This document shows, piece by piece, positions 12,317 to 24,158 of a DNA stretch of 64,000 bases. The notes under the pieces are model-generated. The model did no database searches and was not told where the DNA came from. It saw only the letters and a program-made list of their open reading frames with translations. A program made the position numbers and the translations under genes. Position 1 is the stretch's first letter. Each line of letters starts with the position of its first letter. This stretch comes from Combretum micranthum (taxonomy: Eukaryota > Streptophyta > Magnoliopsida > Myrtales > Combretaceae), in contig JAMXBD010001388.1 of NCBI GenBank assembly GCA_024138025.1, positions 310,001 through 374,000 of the forward strand. The letters run 5' to 3'.

Positions 12317-12543
12317 GGTCTGTTTGTTTGGCTTTTTTCGGCAGATACAGACACTTTTTTCAAACTTTTTTCTAACAAAACGTTTATCAAGAATAGATAT
12401 AGATAAAAAAAAATTGGGAGTTCTCATAAAAAAATCAAATAGATCAAATATAGATAAAATATAGATGCAAATCGGATATATTTACATATATCATTTTGAA
12501 AAAGATACAATACAGATGAAAAACAGACTATCCAAACAGACCC
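12317..12543. repeat. MITE family B (GGGTCTGTTTG termini), reference copy
   Basis: Left end GGGTCTGTTTGTTTGGC; right end CCAAACAGACCCA, giving imperfect inverted repeats of about 12-13 bases. The interior has GCAGATACAGACAC, CGTTTATCAAGAATAGATAT, and ATATAGATGCAAATCGGATA. Relatives lie at 10027, 14028, 28867, 32190, 32405, 33490 and 39100. Confidence 0.6.
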
Positions 12544-12719
12544 ATATAACTTTTGGGATAAAGTTACAAGAAGATAAAATTATAATTTAACGCTTTTGGG
12601 GTTATATGCACCAAACAACGAGTTTAATATGCGTTTAGAATTTTCAACAAATTTTAAAAACTTCTATTATGAACAGAAAATGGTTTTTACAGATTTAATT
12701 AGCATGAATGTGTAACTTG

Positions 12720-13590
12720 GCAAATAAATATTTAGGATTTAGGTTTGTAATGACCTTTCCCTTTGGTCCATTTAACATTTCCGGTTCTTTTACCCCTTTT
12801 CACCTAATTTTTTTTTTTGTGTTTTAATGACCTAGGAGCTACTTATATAAATATTTGTAGGCTTTTATTTTTTATGCAACTCTTTCTATGTAATTTTTTT
12901 TTTAATAATGTGGACTCACTATTCATAAGATTCAAATTATAAACAACGACAAAATACTTCATAAAACCATCATATTCATAAGCTACAATCTTTTATAAAA
13001 TCATTCAATTATAAGCAATTATTCACTAACAAAGTAAATTCACTAACTATAACATAACAGTTCATAATTCATAATCCTACATAAAATTTTAGTTATTCAT
13101 TCACCAACAAAAGTCGTTCATCAATAAAAGTGATATCCAAAGAAGTACATTGGACAATTAATGTATAATAAAAGTTATAACTAAATAAATAAAGTTTATC
13201 TCCACAAGTTAAAAAAATCAATAAAAAAACAATATTAGGTCACCAACTAAAAAATATATCATCAACCTTAGAAATAATAAAAAAGAATAAATTTATATTA
13301 AACAATATTTATCAAATAATAAATTTCATAATAAAACTATAAGAAAATATAAGACTTTTAATCAATTATCATATGAAATTTATACTTATAAGTAAAACAT
13401 TATTATATATATTTTAAAACAGTTTGATTCGGTTTTATTGATTGGTTTATAATTTACTCTTCCAAGTCAATTATAAATTTACGAATTAGTTGGATTAAAA
13501 TTTTTTAAAAATGAAATAGTTTAAAATACCATATTTTAACTTGGTTGGTATGAATTAGGTCAATTAGCTACTTCTAACTGATATGTGAGT
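12720..13590. other. AT-rich sequence without recognised features
   Basis: Very AT-rich with short T and A runs; no coding signal and no element ends that I could pair. It lies inside the left copy of the duplicated laccase flank. Confidence 0.6.
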
Positions 13591-14027
13591 TTATTGACTG
13601 ATGATGACAATTGACTACATATTTCTACATTGTTGCTTCAGATGTAAAAATTAGAACGGTTAATTAATGGATAAGTGATTAAGGGTTCATGGGGGAGATT
13701 TTGAATTGTGGAAAGCAGCACTGATGTGACTAAATTCCTAGCCAGTTCTCAACTACCAAAGCATGCATTAAGTTCTATCTTGCATCTACGTTATCATTTT
13801 TCTTCTATTCAAACTCCATCCCTTAAATTCATTATTCTGATATTATTACCCATTCAATTAATAGGCTTGTTGAAATAGAAAGCAGGAACCTATTGCTTGT
13901 GTGAACATATATGGAATGGTTTATTATTATTGAACTGTTGAATGATTATACGAGACTGGTTCTATTATTATATATATATATATATAATTATAAATTTTTT
14001 TTTCACATATATTCCTTTGTATATATA

Positions 14028-14215
14028 TGGGTCGTTTGAATTGTCTGTTTTTCATTTGTATTTGTATTTATATCTAAATTTTATGTGTAAAGACATATGT
14101 TTTATAGTTATATTTTATCTATATTTGGTCTATTTGATGTTTTTATGAGAACTGTCATATATTTTTCATCTATATGAATTTTTTGATGCACATTTTATTA
14201 GAATATAAAAAATGC
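14028..14215. repeat. MITE family B, partial copy
   Basis: Starts GGGTCGTTTGAATTGTCTG and continues with TTTGTATTTATATCTA and GTCTATTTGATGTTTTTATG, family-B words. The right-hand terminus could not be found. Confidence 0.4.
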
Positions 14216-15154
14216 TGTTCATTTGAAGTATGCCAAATTGACACTTTTTTTCTTTTTTAAATCTTACACGAGAAAGCCAGTCGACAGTGTTTATATGTGT
14301 AACACGTGGATCCTGGGTATTTATGCTACAATTCCTTTTTAATTAATGAATACTTCTATGAGATAAGGAGATATTTGTGGTGAATCAAAAGCTCATATGC
14401 AAAATTATAAATAAACAATTAAGAATTGTTAGGGATAATATAGAGGAGAATACTAGAATAACAACATTAACCGAATTATAATCTTCTGTTGTTGTATCAG
14501 CACAATTTGGATTATCTAAAAATTGGAAACATTGATTGAAATTCCAAATGTAATTGTAATATATATATGTATATTTATATATTTATGACCATAGGATTAT
14601 CTAAACCCAAAATCAACTTTAAGTTTTGAGGAACTACTTCATTTGCAATTTGCAAGGCATGTTATGTAAATATGAAGAGGCTATATTGTGAAACTAACTT
14701 GCTGAAAACTAAAAAAGATGGATCATATCTGAATTTCATTTGCATTTGTATTGGATTTATATAATCTGTATATGAGTAATTAAATTTCTATCTTTATTTT
14801 TTTTTTCCATCTAGTTTTGACAAACAATAAACTTTAGCACATAGGTATAAAATTGATTAAAAATCTAAATTGTAATCTTATTAAGAAATTGCAGAATTGA
14901 TCAATAAGAAAAGATGAAAGCACCAAAGTGAAAGAAAAAACTTAATTGCCTTATAAAAATTTTTTTTGCTAGCATGAAGAAATTAGGGTATTATAATTCA
15001 ATTAGATTTTCTCTATTAACTGAAATTGAACATACCGTCACTGAAGATGAACAAATTATGGTTTATACAAATTGAATTTGTTATGAACCACTAAATCCTA
15101 ATGGGTAAAATACTACACCACCATAGGGTCCACCCTCCCTTCTCGCCTCAGGGT

Positions 15155-16340
15155 TAACTTCCACCATTGTTGGTCCGAGAATAGAATGTTTGGAGATACT
15201 TAAGGCAAGTTATATTTCAGTTTTAAATGTTTCAAAATTGTAAAAAACAACATCTTCAGATTTTTTTGAGAATTTTGAGCCTCTTCTCCTTCATTTTGCT
15301 AGTGTAATAGACCCCTTTAAAAATTAAGGATCCCATTACTTTTGAAAAATATATACATCGACTGTAGACTGTCACTTATTCAATAGTTTAATGCTGTATC
15401 TAGAATTATCACGAAATTTAAAAGAAGATTTAGGATGGAGAATGGTTTCAATTCCTTTTTTCCATGTTTAGAAGTGATTTTAGAAATTGATGATTATGGC
15501 TTGATGGGGAATTTGATTCTGCCTTTTAGAAAAGAATCATGATTCCATCTTCTCATCATTAATTACGTCTAGCTAGCTTAATTAGATGTTTATTCTATCA
15601 CATGCTTATATATCAATATTTATTATTAAGAATATTTTTACCAAATACATTTATATACATTCAATTCCTTTTGTTGCATGGTATGGATGACTTTCAAATA
15701 TACAAATGATTTGTAATTCAATAACTCATTCCATTTCATTTCAAAAAATTCCTATATATTAAATGTGATATTAGAGTTTTTTTAAGTGTTCTCTTTAAAT
15801 TTTTATTCTTCTACTTTTCTCCTAACTTTTACTTAAATTTTTTCCTTTCTTCTTTTTCAATGACCTACAATATACATGCACATACATATATATATATGTG
15901 TGTGTGTGTGCGCTTTTTTTCTTCAATGTCGATTTACTTCTTTTTTTAATACCCTTTCCTTTTAAAGTGGGTTTTCCTACTATTTTAAGTTACTCTTTTA
16001 CCTAGTTTGAGTTTGGCTGATAATGACAATTTACTATATTACATATTATATTTCCACATTGTTGCTTTCTATGTAAATATTAGAAGGTTAATGGGTAAGC
16101 GTAAATTGGCAGATTATTATCAATTGTAAAAAAAAAGCATTGATGTGATTATAATCCTAATTTTCAACTACCAAAGAATGAATTAAGTTCCATCGTTCAT
16201 CTACTTTATCATTTTGCTTCTATTCAAACTCCATCAATTGAATTCATAATTATGATATTAATGACCCAACTATTAGGCTTGTTGAATTTGAAAGCAAGAA
16301 CTTTTTGCTTGTGAACATATGGAATGTTCTATTCTTTTTC
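15155..16340. repeat. Laccase 3' flank, copy 2 (truncated duplication)
   Basis: Begins with ACCATTGTTGGTCCGAGAATA, nearly identical to the first bases of the laccase 3' UTR, and ends with GGCTTGTTGAATTTGAAAGC, matching 13860-13930. No laccase coding sequence precedes it: the similarity stops about at the stop codon. Either a second laccase was mostly deleted or only the 3' flank was copied. Contains an AT/GT microsatellite near 15886-15911. Confidence 0.7.
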
Positions 16341-17155
16341 AGTTGATTACTTTTTGTCCTTTTTTCTTTTACCTTGTCTTTTTTGTTAGTTTGGTAATGT
16401 ATTCAAGTCGTGATTTGCCAAAATAAATTATCACAAAGATAAAGTTATAAGTATATATTATACAACATATACATACAACCCTCTTATTATATACCCCTCT
16501 TAACAAATTTCTACAATATATACATATTCTTTTTCTATGTTTCAAAATAAAAATTTGAAATTTCTTTTTCCAATATATAAAATATATATTTTTGAAATAA
16601 AAAAGATGAATTTTCACTTTCCAACTATTATTATTCAATTATTGACATAAAATTTATGATACAAATTAGATAGTTTTCCAACTACCAAACTTTAAAGATG
16701 CAAATAAGACAAGAAAAATGGAAATACCACCCCTCTCGTCTACGAGAGAGAATAAAAAAAGAAAACGATAAAAAAGAGCGTCATCTCCCTCAAATGGCAT
16801 CAAACTTGCACTAAATGACTGCACTTATTTGCTTTAGTGGACAAAGTTTCCCACAAATGGTTTTCCCATATCCCCATTGCAATGTATTTGTAAAGATTCT
16901 AAGGATGTGGCAACCTGTGATTAAGGGGAATTTAGATTGAGCCATTGTTTAGGAGCAAGAAAACTTGGATCCCTCTTCCAAATGGTTTTTCTATCACATT
17001 AACACCATTGTGATGTATTTGCAAAGTTTTCACGAAAGTGGTAACATATCGTTAGAGGGTATATAAATTGAGTCATTTTTTAGAAATGGGAAAAATTGGT
17101 TCCTCCTTCAATGTATGTACTCGGATTTTTTCTTTTTTTGGTCATCTATGTATTG

Positions 17156-17835
17156 TAGGATGTAATCAGATAGGTTTTTATTGGATACTTGGTCCACTTA
17201 ACTCAATAAATATCCTCTCAGATTTAAGATGGATTTTGGGATATCATGCTAAACCCTATAAGGTTTTGGTTCGGGTTTTAGGACAGATATAAAATCTGTT
17301 TGGAACCTAAACTCATTACGAAAAAAATATTATTAATTTACTTTTCAATTAAAAAATTTAAAATTTTAACTAATTTAAAATTTATATATTTAAGATACTA
17401 CTTCAATTTAATAAAGAGTAGATACATTTTTAAATTTGTAGTTCAATTTAACAAATAGTATGTGCATTTTTAATTTTGTAAATCATTCATTTTTAATCAT
17501 ATTTGATCTTAATTTATTGTGGTGACCTATTACAATGTTAAGTTGATCGAGAATAAAAAGAATAAACTTGGAAGGATTTATTCTATACATAATATTAATA
17601 GAAATAAATTTTCTATAAGTAAATAAGAAGAAAATTATGAGTATGTATTTTAGAGGAAAAAGTTTTTTTTTTAAAAAGATAAATTTAAACATAAAATAGT
17701 TGTAGTTGAAAACCCATAGGGTCTATTGGATGGTTTTGGATTTATGAACAAAAATCCTATAGGGTTTGGGATGGGTATCGAAAAGTCTATAGGGTATCGC
17801 GTTCCGGTTTTATAAAACATGTCCATACATTCCTA
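17156..17835. mobile_element. Degenerate hAT-like non-autonomous element
   Basis: Left end TAGGATGTAATCAGATAGG; the reverse complement of the right end reads TAGGAATGTATGGACATG, close to the TAGGGATG termini of the elements at 19635 and 48777. Subterminal sequence carries the same words, AACCCTATA and GGGTCTAT, with GGGTATCGAAAAG near the right end. No clean eight-base duplication flanks it, so it is older or an end is misplaced. No coding capacity. Confidence 0.5.
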
Positions 17836-19010
17836 CATATATGAAAAAGTCTATTGTGTGGGTGATACCGTTAATGGATGATCATTTACTCATTACACGA
17901 GAGAAGCCTTCATCTAATGACAGGTAGCAGTGGTATGACTAGAGAAAGGCATGGAAGGAAGAACAAATAATCTTATTAGTTTGGTATCACAAGTGGCAAT
18001 TGAAAATTTCAATGCATTCTTGATCATTCTTCATCAAATTGTTAATTGATCTTTGAGGGTGATTTCATGGTGGTCTTATGACATGTCTCAAATATCTACA
18101 TGTTCATAGATTTTACAACCTAGCCTCCAACCTCTAGAAATCAACTGTTGAGACGAGCATTTAACAACATCCATTGGATCATGCTAATCTTTGATGGATA
18201 AGATGCAACCATAATACATGTATCATAACTCCTCTTTCATAGGCTTTAAGGTATATGGAGCCTTTATTGGACTAATAGCTCAAGCTCATCGATAATCGTA
18301 TGAACAAGCCCAAAGAGACATATTATGCATGTAAGCCAATTTAGAAAGCTAAGAGTGATTAAAAAAAAATCAATTATTTTTATTTTATTTTGAATCAATC
18401 GAACCAAATCTCCTTAGTACTAGTCCAAATTAGTTTGTGACATGAAATTAGGTCAAACCCAATTACCAAATAAACCAACTATGATTGTGTATTAAATCAG
18501 TATTATTATGAAATTAGAAAACACCATTCAAACTTTAACAGCGTTTAAGTCATTAAATATCAAATTAAAGATGAAATTATAATCAAAACCATGGAAGATT
18601 ATAAATTTTTAGCATAACTACAACTATTTCACTAAAATGCCTAACAAAGTTTGTTTTAGAAATTATAAAATCTTACAAACTGTAAGAGGCCTTAAGAAAG
18701 TTTAAAATACTTTTGAGAAATTACACGTTAGTGTGTTGTCAAATAATTCAAATAAAACATTTAATTTTGAAGTGGTTGAAATAAAGAATCAGTGCTATAG
18801 TAAGCGGTTCAAACAATGACACGTTTATAGGATAATGATAGAACTCCTTATTTGAAACACTGAAATTAATGTTGGTTTATTATTTTTAACTACTTAAAAT
18901 AGTTTGATCCTTTGTTTTAACTATTTAGGATACTATCCATTTTCTATTTTGATATTTTAAAAGTCTGATCCTTCTATTTAAGTTGATCTCAAATGTTCAT
19001 CCATTGCTTA
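17836..19010. other. Intergenic sequence without recognised features
   Basis: AT-rich; no reading frame, RNA gene or paired repeat end that I can support. The part 17930-18340 is somewhat less AT-rich but no familiar protein motif appears in any frame I checked. Confidence 0.55.
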
Positions 19011-19012
19011 TA

Positions 19013-19345
19013 GTAAATGTCAAATTTGGTACCTGAACTTTATACGAAAATTTAATTTAATGACTAAATTTTAAAATGATCAATTTAATACTCAATCTAA
19101 CTTATTGTAGCTATTTTTATTAGCTTCTTAAGAAAGTTTGTTTTGTTTGTAAATGTAAAAAATACAACATATTATTGAATTTTTATTAATGCTCCTAGCA
19201 AACACCATCTTGGACAATAGATTGCTTAGTGTTGGTGAGATAATATAAATAGTCACGAAAACTTAAGCAAGGTATTAAATTGATTATTTTAAAGCTTAGG
19301 TATCAATGTAAATATTTATGCAAAATTCATATACCAAATTTCCCA
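19013..19345. repeat. Foldback MITE (TACCTGAACTT type)
   Basis: Left arm AAATTTGGTACCTGAACTTT with TTTAATGACTAAATTTTAAAATG; right arm ends CTTAGGTATCAATG and ATACCAAATTTCCCA, the inverted counterpart. Related elements: 25072-25590, 53447-53735 and 59290-59545. Confidence 0.5.
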
Positions 19346-19634
19346 TTTTCCTTTTAAATTTTCTTTATATATATGTATGTATTTTTCATTTTCATGCTAA
19401 GTACAAAGAAGCTTGATGATAAAATGCACATTGAAATATTTCTATATTCTTTTATGATTCCTTATTATTCATGCATTGCCAGTTTCATGGATTAACAATT
19501 TAATATTTATTTGGATGTAGATGGATCAAAATTGGTTTAACTTATTTCAATCACACCTAGACATGAAATTGGTTTGATAGCTCCTTCAAATTTCTTGGAC
19601 CAAAGAATTGTAAAGACTTGGTTACCTTTGTGAT

Positions 19635-20747
19635 TAGGGATACAATAGGGTGAGTCATTATAGGCTATCCTATCTGCCTGATCCACTAAAAACCCTATAG
19701 GGTTCGACCCTATAAGGTTATGAGACGGGATTTGGTAAAATATTTTGTGACTTTATACGGAAGCAGTTCGGATTTGAGTTCTAGTTGTAACCTTATAGAG
19801 TCGACCCGACTTGTTAAAATTACTATTAAAAAATATAATTTTAAATTAAAAGAAAACTTAACAAACATTAATGTTTATCATAATTCACATATTACCAAGT
19901 CGCTATAGGTAAGTGGATTTTTTTTTAAACTTATATATAATGAGAGAGGGCAAGTAATATTGTTATTACCAACTTATTATTGGTGCTAGAAATTAAATAT
20001 TAGATAATCTGTCAGAGGAATAATTTCATTATTTTTTAATTGATATAGTTTATTACTTAATATAATATAAAGTGTATATTTTATTAACTAAAAATAGTAT
20101 TAAGTGCATATTTTCTATTGTTTTTGATATTTTGACATTAATGTCATTTTTTTCAACTAGAAAAATTAAAATGAAATATCACTTGCAATTCAAAAAGATA
20201 GAAGGCTAGCTTCATAAATTTTATATTACAAAGTTTCTAATAACATTTTCCTTATTTAGAATGTTGTTTACATTTGTATTACACTTAATCACATATTTCG
20301 ATATAGGAACATAAATGCAAAAGAATCGTATCTTATCTTACACCAAAATTAAATAAAAAGTATATATAAAAATAAAAAATTGCAAAAGAAGAAATATGTG
20401 TCACATATATACAACAGCTTTTGACATTACACTGTCTTATTATTACATGTTTTCAAAAGTATTAATATAGAATATGCAATGTGGAGTTAATATTACATTG
20501 TCTTGTTTGCAAGAACCTCTACATAATAAGAATGAAAAAGGAAAAAAAAAAAAGAGTAAAAACACAATTGAGTTAGCGGGGTGGGGCGGGATTAGGTGGG
20601 TAAGAACTATGACCTTATAGGGGGGGTTTAGGTATTGCATAAAAAAATTTATAAGGTCACATGTTGGGTTTGTGCAACCTTATAGGGAACTGGGTCTGGT
20701 TCGGGCCTTATATGAGCCGTTCCAAACTCGCCTTGGTTTCAATCCTA
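19635..20747. mobile_element. hAT-like non-autonomous element inserted at the 5' edge of a Cassandra element
   Basis: Begins TAGGGATACAATAGGGTGAG and ends with GGTTTCAATCCTA; the reverse complement of the end reads TAGGATTGAAACCAAGGCG. Subterminal words AAACCCTATAGGG, CCTATAAGG and the TATATGAGCCGTTCCAAACTC block match the element at 48777-49712. Flanks are TTTGTGAT (19627-19634) and CTTGTGAT (20748-20755), a 7-of-8 duplication as expected for hAT. The duplicated bases include the first six bases of the Cassandra LTR (TGTGAT). No transposase frame; interior AT-rich. Confidence 0.7.
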
Positions 20748-20822
20748 CTTGTGATATTCCTCAAATATAGACTAGTAAAACTCTATTTATTAAGACATCT
20801 TTTGAAGTAATGTTTAAAGTTT

Positions 20823-20894
20823 GTCAGAACTTCAAAGTTAAGCGTGTTCAGGGGAGAGCACTTCTAGGATGCATGACTTCCTGGGAAGGAGTTG
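20823..20894 (+). other. 5S-rRNA-derived segment in the Cassandra LTR
   Basis: GTCAGAACTTCAAAGTTAAG, CGTG, GGGGAGAGCA, CTAGGATGCATGACTTCC and TGGGAAG follow the order of the plant 5S rRNA internal promoter region. It is only part of a 5S gene and is embedded in an LTR, so it is not a functional 5S rRNA. In Cassandra this block is thought to supply an RNA polymerase III promoter. A more decayed copy lies in LTR 2 at about 21209-21283. Confidence 0.8.
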
Positions 20895-20971
20895 ACATTA
20901 AAGACAAAACCATGTGACATTTCGTCAAAGTGGATAATACTTTGGTGGTTGAAGGTCCGAGTCATTACAGG

Positions 20972-20983
20972 TGGTATCAGAGC
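20972..20983 (+). other. Primer-binding site (tRNA-Met) of Cassandra
   Basis: TGGTATCAGAGC, two bases after the end of LTR 1, is complementary to the 3' end of initiator tRNA-Met, the standard primer site of many plant LTR elements. Confidence 0.8.
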
Positions 20984-21893
20984 AGTATGTGAGGGAGCTA
21001 AGTACTGTACATGGCAAAGTGTCTTAGAGTGGAGACACCTCTTGAGTCTATAGGAGCACCTCTAGTGTTCTCCTTACCTAGTGTAGTTTTATACTGGTGC
21101 AACGAAGTTGACCAGGACGTTAGTTTTGTAAGTGGGAAAAAATATGATATCTCTTAAATATAAGGTAGCGAAACTCTAGTCATTGATATGCCTTTTAGGG
21201 TAATAGTTTAGTGTCATTAGAACTCTAAAGTTAAACATGCTTAGAGGAGAGCACTCTCATGATAAGTACTCTCTTGGAAAGCATCTAATACTAAAAAAAT
21301 CGTACGATATTTTGTTAAAACGGATAATATGCCAGTGGGCGGAGTTTCGAATCATTATAACCCTAGTTAGTGCAACCATTTCTTTTAAGAATAGACTTAA
21401 TCGAGCATCCTAGAGTGCGTGCTTGAGTATCAAAAGAAATTAAAAAAGAAAGCGGAAAAAAAGGGATAAAAAGCTATCTACTTTTCTAACTCTCAACATG
21501 ATGGATGGTTTTCATTGCTTTATAAGTAAAACATACAGTTGATTTGAATATTGAAAACATAAAGTTCATTTGATCATTGACTCTAGTCTCATTCGACGAG
21601 GGTTTATTTTATTAGTAATTTGCTTTATGCAAACGTCAACTTGGACATGGTTTCAACTCAACGAATGAATTGGCGAGAGTGAGACCAACAATCATGGACG
21701 GTTGATGACGCTTGGGCGGTTCTGGTTTTACAAATAGAGAATTCCAATAATAATCTTATTAATTTTAGAAAGCATCTTGTCGAAGCAACATGCTGACCCT
21801 GGAATTTGTATCTTGTGGCTGTCCAATCGAAGCTAATCGTGAATAGATGACCCACACAAAATTTTCTGTGTTGGATCATAGTATTTTTGAATT

Positions 21894-22012
21894 TTATAAT
21901 GTTATGGAGCTCCTAAACTTATGGTCAGCTGCAACACCGGCCAGGTCATTCTCTTCCTGCATCATCTCTTGCCTGACGTGGAACTTGGGGTCGGTTTTGT
22001 GTTCATGCACAT
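21894..22012 (-). pseudogene. Possible orphan exon or gene remnant, unknown family
   Basis: On the minus strand a frame ending at TAA (21894-21896) reads as ordinary hydrophilic protein, including DVHEHKTDPKFHVRQEMMQ and EENDLAGVAADHKFRS. An acceptor-like GTCAG lies just before its likely start. The island is richer in G and C than its flanks. I do not recognise the family, and no neighbouring exon is evident. A chance open frame is possible. Confidence 0.25.
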
Positions 22013-23147
22013 CCGAAAGATGTGGCTGACCTCACGTAAAGTTTATCGGTCGCTTATTTGATTTCATGAAAATATTCTTATCCAACACATATGCTCTATA
22101 CTGCTGTATATGATAACGATAATACAGGTCTTGATTTTTCCTTTTTTCCCTATTCATTATTTCATGTTTCATGGTTGTATATCCACTTGTAAATCCATAA
22201 CTAGATGATTGTTAATATGTTAATAACCAAACTAGTACATGACAACTAATAATCCCTTTTATTATTTGACCTAAAAATGTTATAATTGGTATTGTCTCGA
22301 TATTTATTACCTTAATCTTATAAATTGCTATTATTTTTCTTGCATGGTTGATGTGGGATTTAATCAATCAAATATCATTTTACAATCTCTCTTGAAGTAA
22401 ACATGTCACATGGAATATCCTTATCGCATCACCTTCGAATTGAGTGCACTTCCCCACTCTTTAGCATATGATTCAGTTCATTCCTATTCCCCCCCACCCT
22501 CCCTTTAGTGACTTTTTAAGCTTAGATTGGGTCAGTATAAGCACACTAACTTCCATCTTTATTTGTCCTTGAATTGCCCAAATACTAATAAAGGCTTATT
22601 TTTAATACCATTCATAATACTTCAACTCATTAATAGTTAATAGTCAAACCAATAGCTATTGGTGAGCTTTTTTATTCATTTGAACAATAAATTCCTAATA
22701 ATTTGGCAAAAAAAAGAGACAATAAATTCCTGATTAACTACCAATGCTTTTTTCCCATAATTGATATAGGATTCTAATCACATGACATTATACAAATAAA
22801 AATAGCCAAATAAAGCACCATCTTTGATATATAACGGGTTTATATATGAGTGTTTTTGTTATTTTACTAGAAACCGGTTTGATGAACTTAAAATATTGGT
22901 CTATGAAAATTTAGAAAGGCCTATATTTTGATATAAACGATTCCTAAAATAATTGTCAAAGAGAAAAAGGAACTTTAAAATCTTGATTATATTTCTGTTC
23001 ATAATAACTTTCTATGATAAACCTACTCATAACTATCTATCCATCCCTACCTCTACTTGATGCAAAGTTGATAATTAGTAACTAGCTAAAAACATCATTA
23101 GCAAGCACACAATTTATATACTATTTTTGAATTAAAATAATTCTAAA

Positions 23148-23149
<2 letters not shown>

Positions 23150-23179
<30 letters not shown>
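23150..23179. repeat. Poly(T) run
   Basis: About 30 consecutive T. Could be the reverse-strand tail of a retroposed sequence or a simple expansion; no retroposon body was identified next to it. Confidence 0.8.
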
Positions 23180-23181
<2 letters not shown>

Positions 23182-23386
23182 GAAACCATCTCTTGTTCAT
23201 TTTCACAACCCATCCATCCTTTAGGAGTTGCATATATAATATATTTTTTTATTTACTTGAAAGCTTGTTAAGGAATAATGAATTCTAAATGTTTTTTATA
23301 TTTTTTTTATCATATGTATTAAATATTACCTTTGTCAATTACTATTTAGTCGTTATTACCTTTAACAAGGAGTGGGGAGTTGGTTT

Positions 23387-23970
23387 TGTTAGGATGAAAG
23401 TGTGGGATTGGAAAAATCTCACATGAGAAATATGAGACTTATATAAAGGGTTTTATAAGAGGAAAGACCCATTAACTTAATACCTTAAGGTTTTGAGTTA
23501 TAGAAGGTGTCAAGCCCATATGTGTATTCCTTCATAAGGTTCATTTGAAAAATTTCTCCCATCTGAAGGCTTCCTCTTCTCCTAACAAATTGGTATTAGA
23601 GCCGATGGTTTGACTGGGAAACTCCCATGTTGGCCCTTCACTCGCTTGTGAAACCCTTTATATATGGTGGGGAGCAGACCACTCACAAAAAACGGTTTAA
23701 TTGAGTCATTTTGATAAGCTCTTGTTAAGGAGAAGTATATCCTAGCTCATTATGACACTTGAGGAAGAGAATTGTTAAGGTACAAGTGTGGGGTTGAAAA
23801 AATCTCATATGGGAAATACAAGACTTATGTGAAAAGTTTATAAGAGGGAAGATCCATTAACCTAATATCTTAAGGTTTTGGGTTATAGATGGTGTTAAGC
23901 CTATTAGTGCATTCCTTCATAAGGTCCATTTGAAGAAATTCTCCCGGTTGAAGGCTCCTCCTCTCTAGCA
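23387..23970 (+). mobile_element. TRIM retrotransposon (non-Cassandra)
   Basis: Two similar terminal repeats: 23387-23587 (TGTTAGGATGAAAGTGTGGG ... CTTCTCCTAACA) and 23773-23970 (TGTTAAGGTACAAGTGTGGG ... CTCCTCTCTAGCA). Both contain AAAAATCTCA, TAAGGTTTTG and CATTCCTTCATAAGG at matching positions. A tRNA-Met-like primer site TGGTATTAGAGCC (23591-23603) follows LTR 1, and a purine tract GAGGAAGAGA precedes LTR 2. Flanks GGTTT and GTTTT match at four of five bases. No coding sequence. LTR divergence indicates an old insertion. Confidence 0.8.
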
Positions 23971-24100
23971 GTTTTATAAGCGTACTAGCAGATTTCATGC
24001 CTGTGCTATTATACTTATAAAACCACATATGGGATTGCTTAAAAAATACAACGGTCTTTCTTCATGTCACAACTATCGTTTATCAAGCAAGGAAGAGTTG

Positions 24101-24102
<2 letters not shown>

Positions 24103-24141
<39 letters not shown>

Positions 24142-24158
24142 TATATATATATATATAT
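24103..24158. repeat. Compound microsatellite (AC)n(AT)n
   Basis: About 18 AC units followed without a break by about 9 AT units. Confidence 0.95.

Larger units (their letters stand above)
11980..13930. repeat. Laccase 3' flank, copy 1 of a degenerate duplication
   Basis: Two anchors match the region 15155-16340 in the same order and orientation. The laccase 3' UTR word CCATTGTTGGTCCGAGAATA recurs at about 15160. The stretch 13599-13925 matches 16014-16340 over roughly 330 bases, including CAACTACCAAAG, TTCTATTCAAACTCCATC and TAGGCTTGTTGAA. Copy 1 is longer, partly because a MITE sits at 12317-12543. The middle is too diverged to align by eye. Confidence 0.7.
20750..21359 (+). mobile_element. 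Cassandra-type TRIM retrotransposon
   Basis: A non-coding miniature LTR retrotransposon. LTR 1 is 20750-20969 (TGTGATATTCC ... GTCATTACA) and LTR 2 is 21143-21359 (TATGATATCTC ... ATCATTATA). The two are clearly related but diverged, so the insertion is old. A tRNA-Met primer-binding site (TGGTATCAGAGC) follows LTR 1 and a purine tract (AGTGGGAAAAAA) precedes LTR 2. Both LTRs carry a 5S-rRNA-like block, the hallmark of Cassandra. Its original left flank was separated by the hAT element: ACCTT at 19624-19628 and ACCCT at 21360-21364 make a 4-of-5 target-site duplication. Confidence 0.85.
21365..23380. other. Intergenic region
   Basis: Mostly AT-rich without a supported gene. A less AT-rich island at 21640-22040 has an exon-like minus-strand frame, listed separately. 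A T-run of about 30 bases lies at 23150-23179. Nothing else recognised. Confidence 0.55.

Noticed and set aside
20823..20894. A 5S rRNA gene
   Set aside because: Only part of the 5S sequence is present, it is diverged, and it sits in both LTRs of a Cassandra element.
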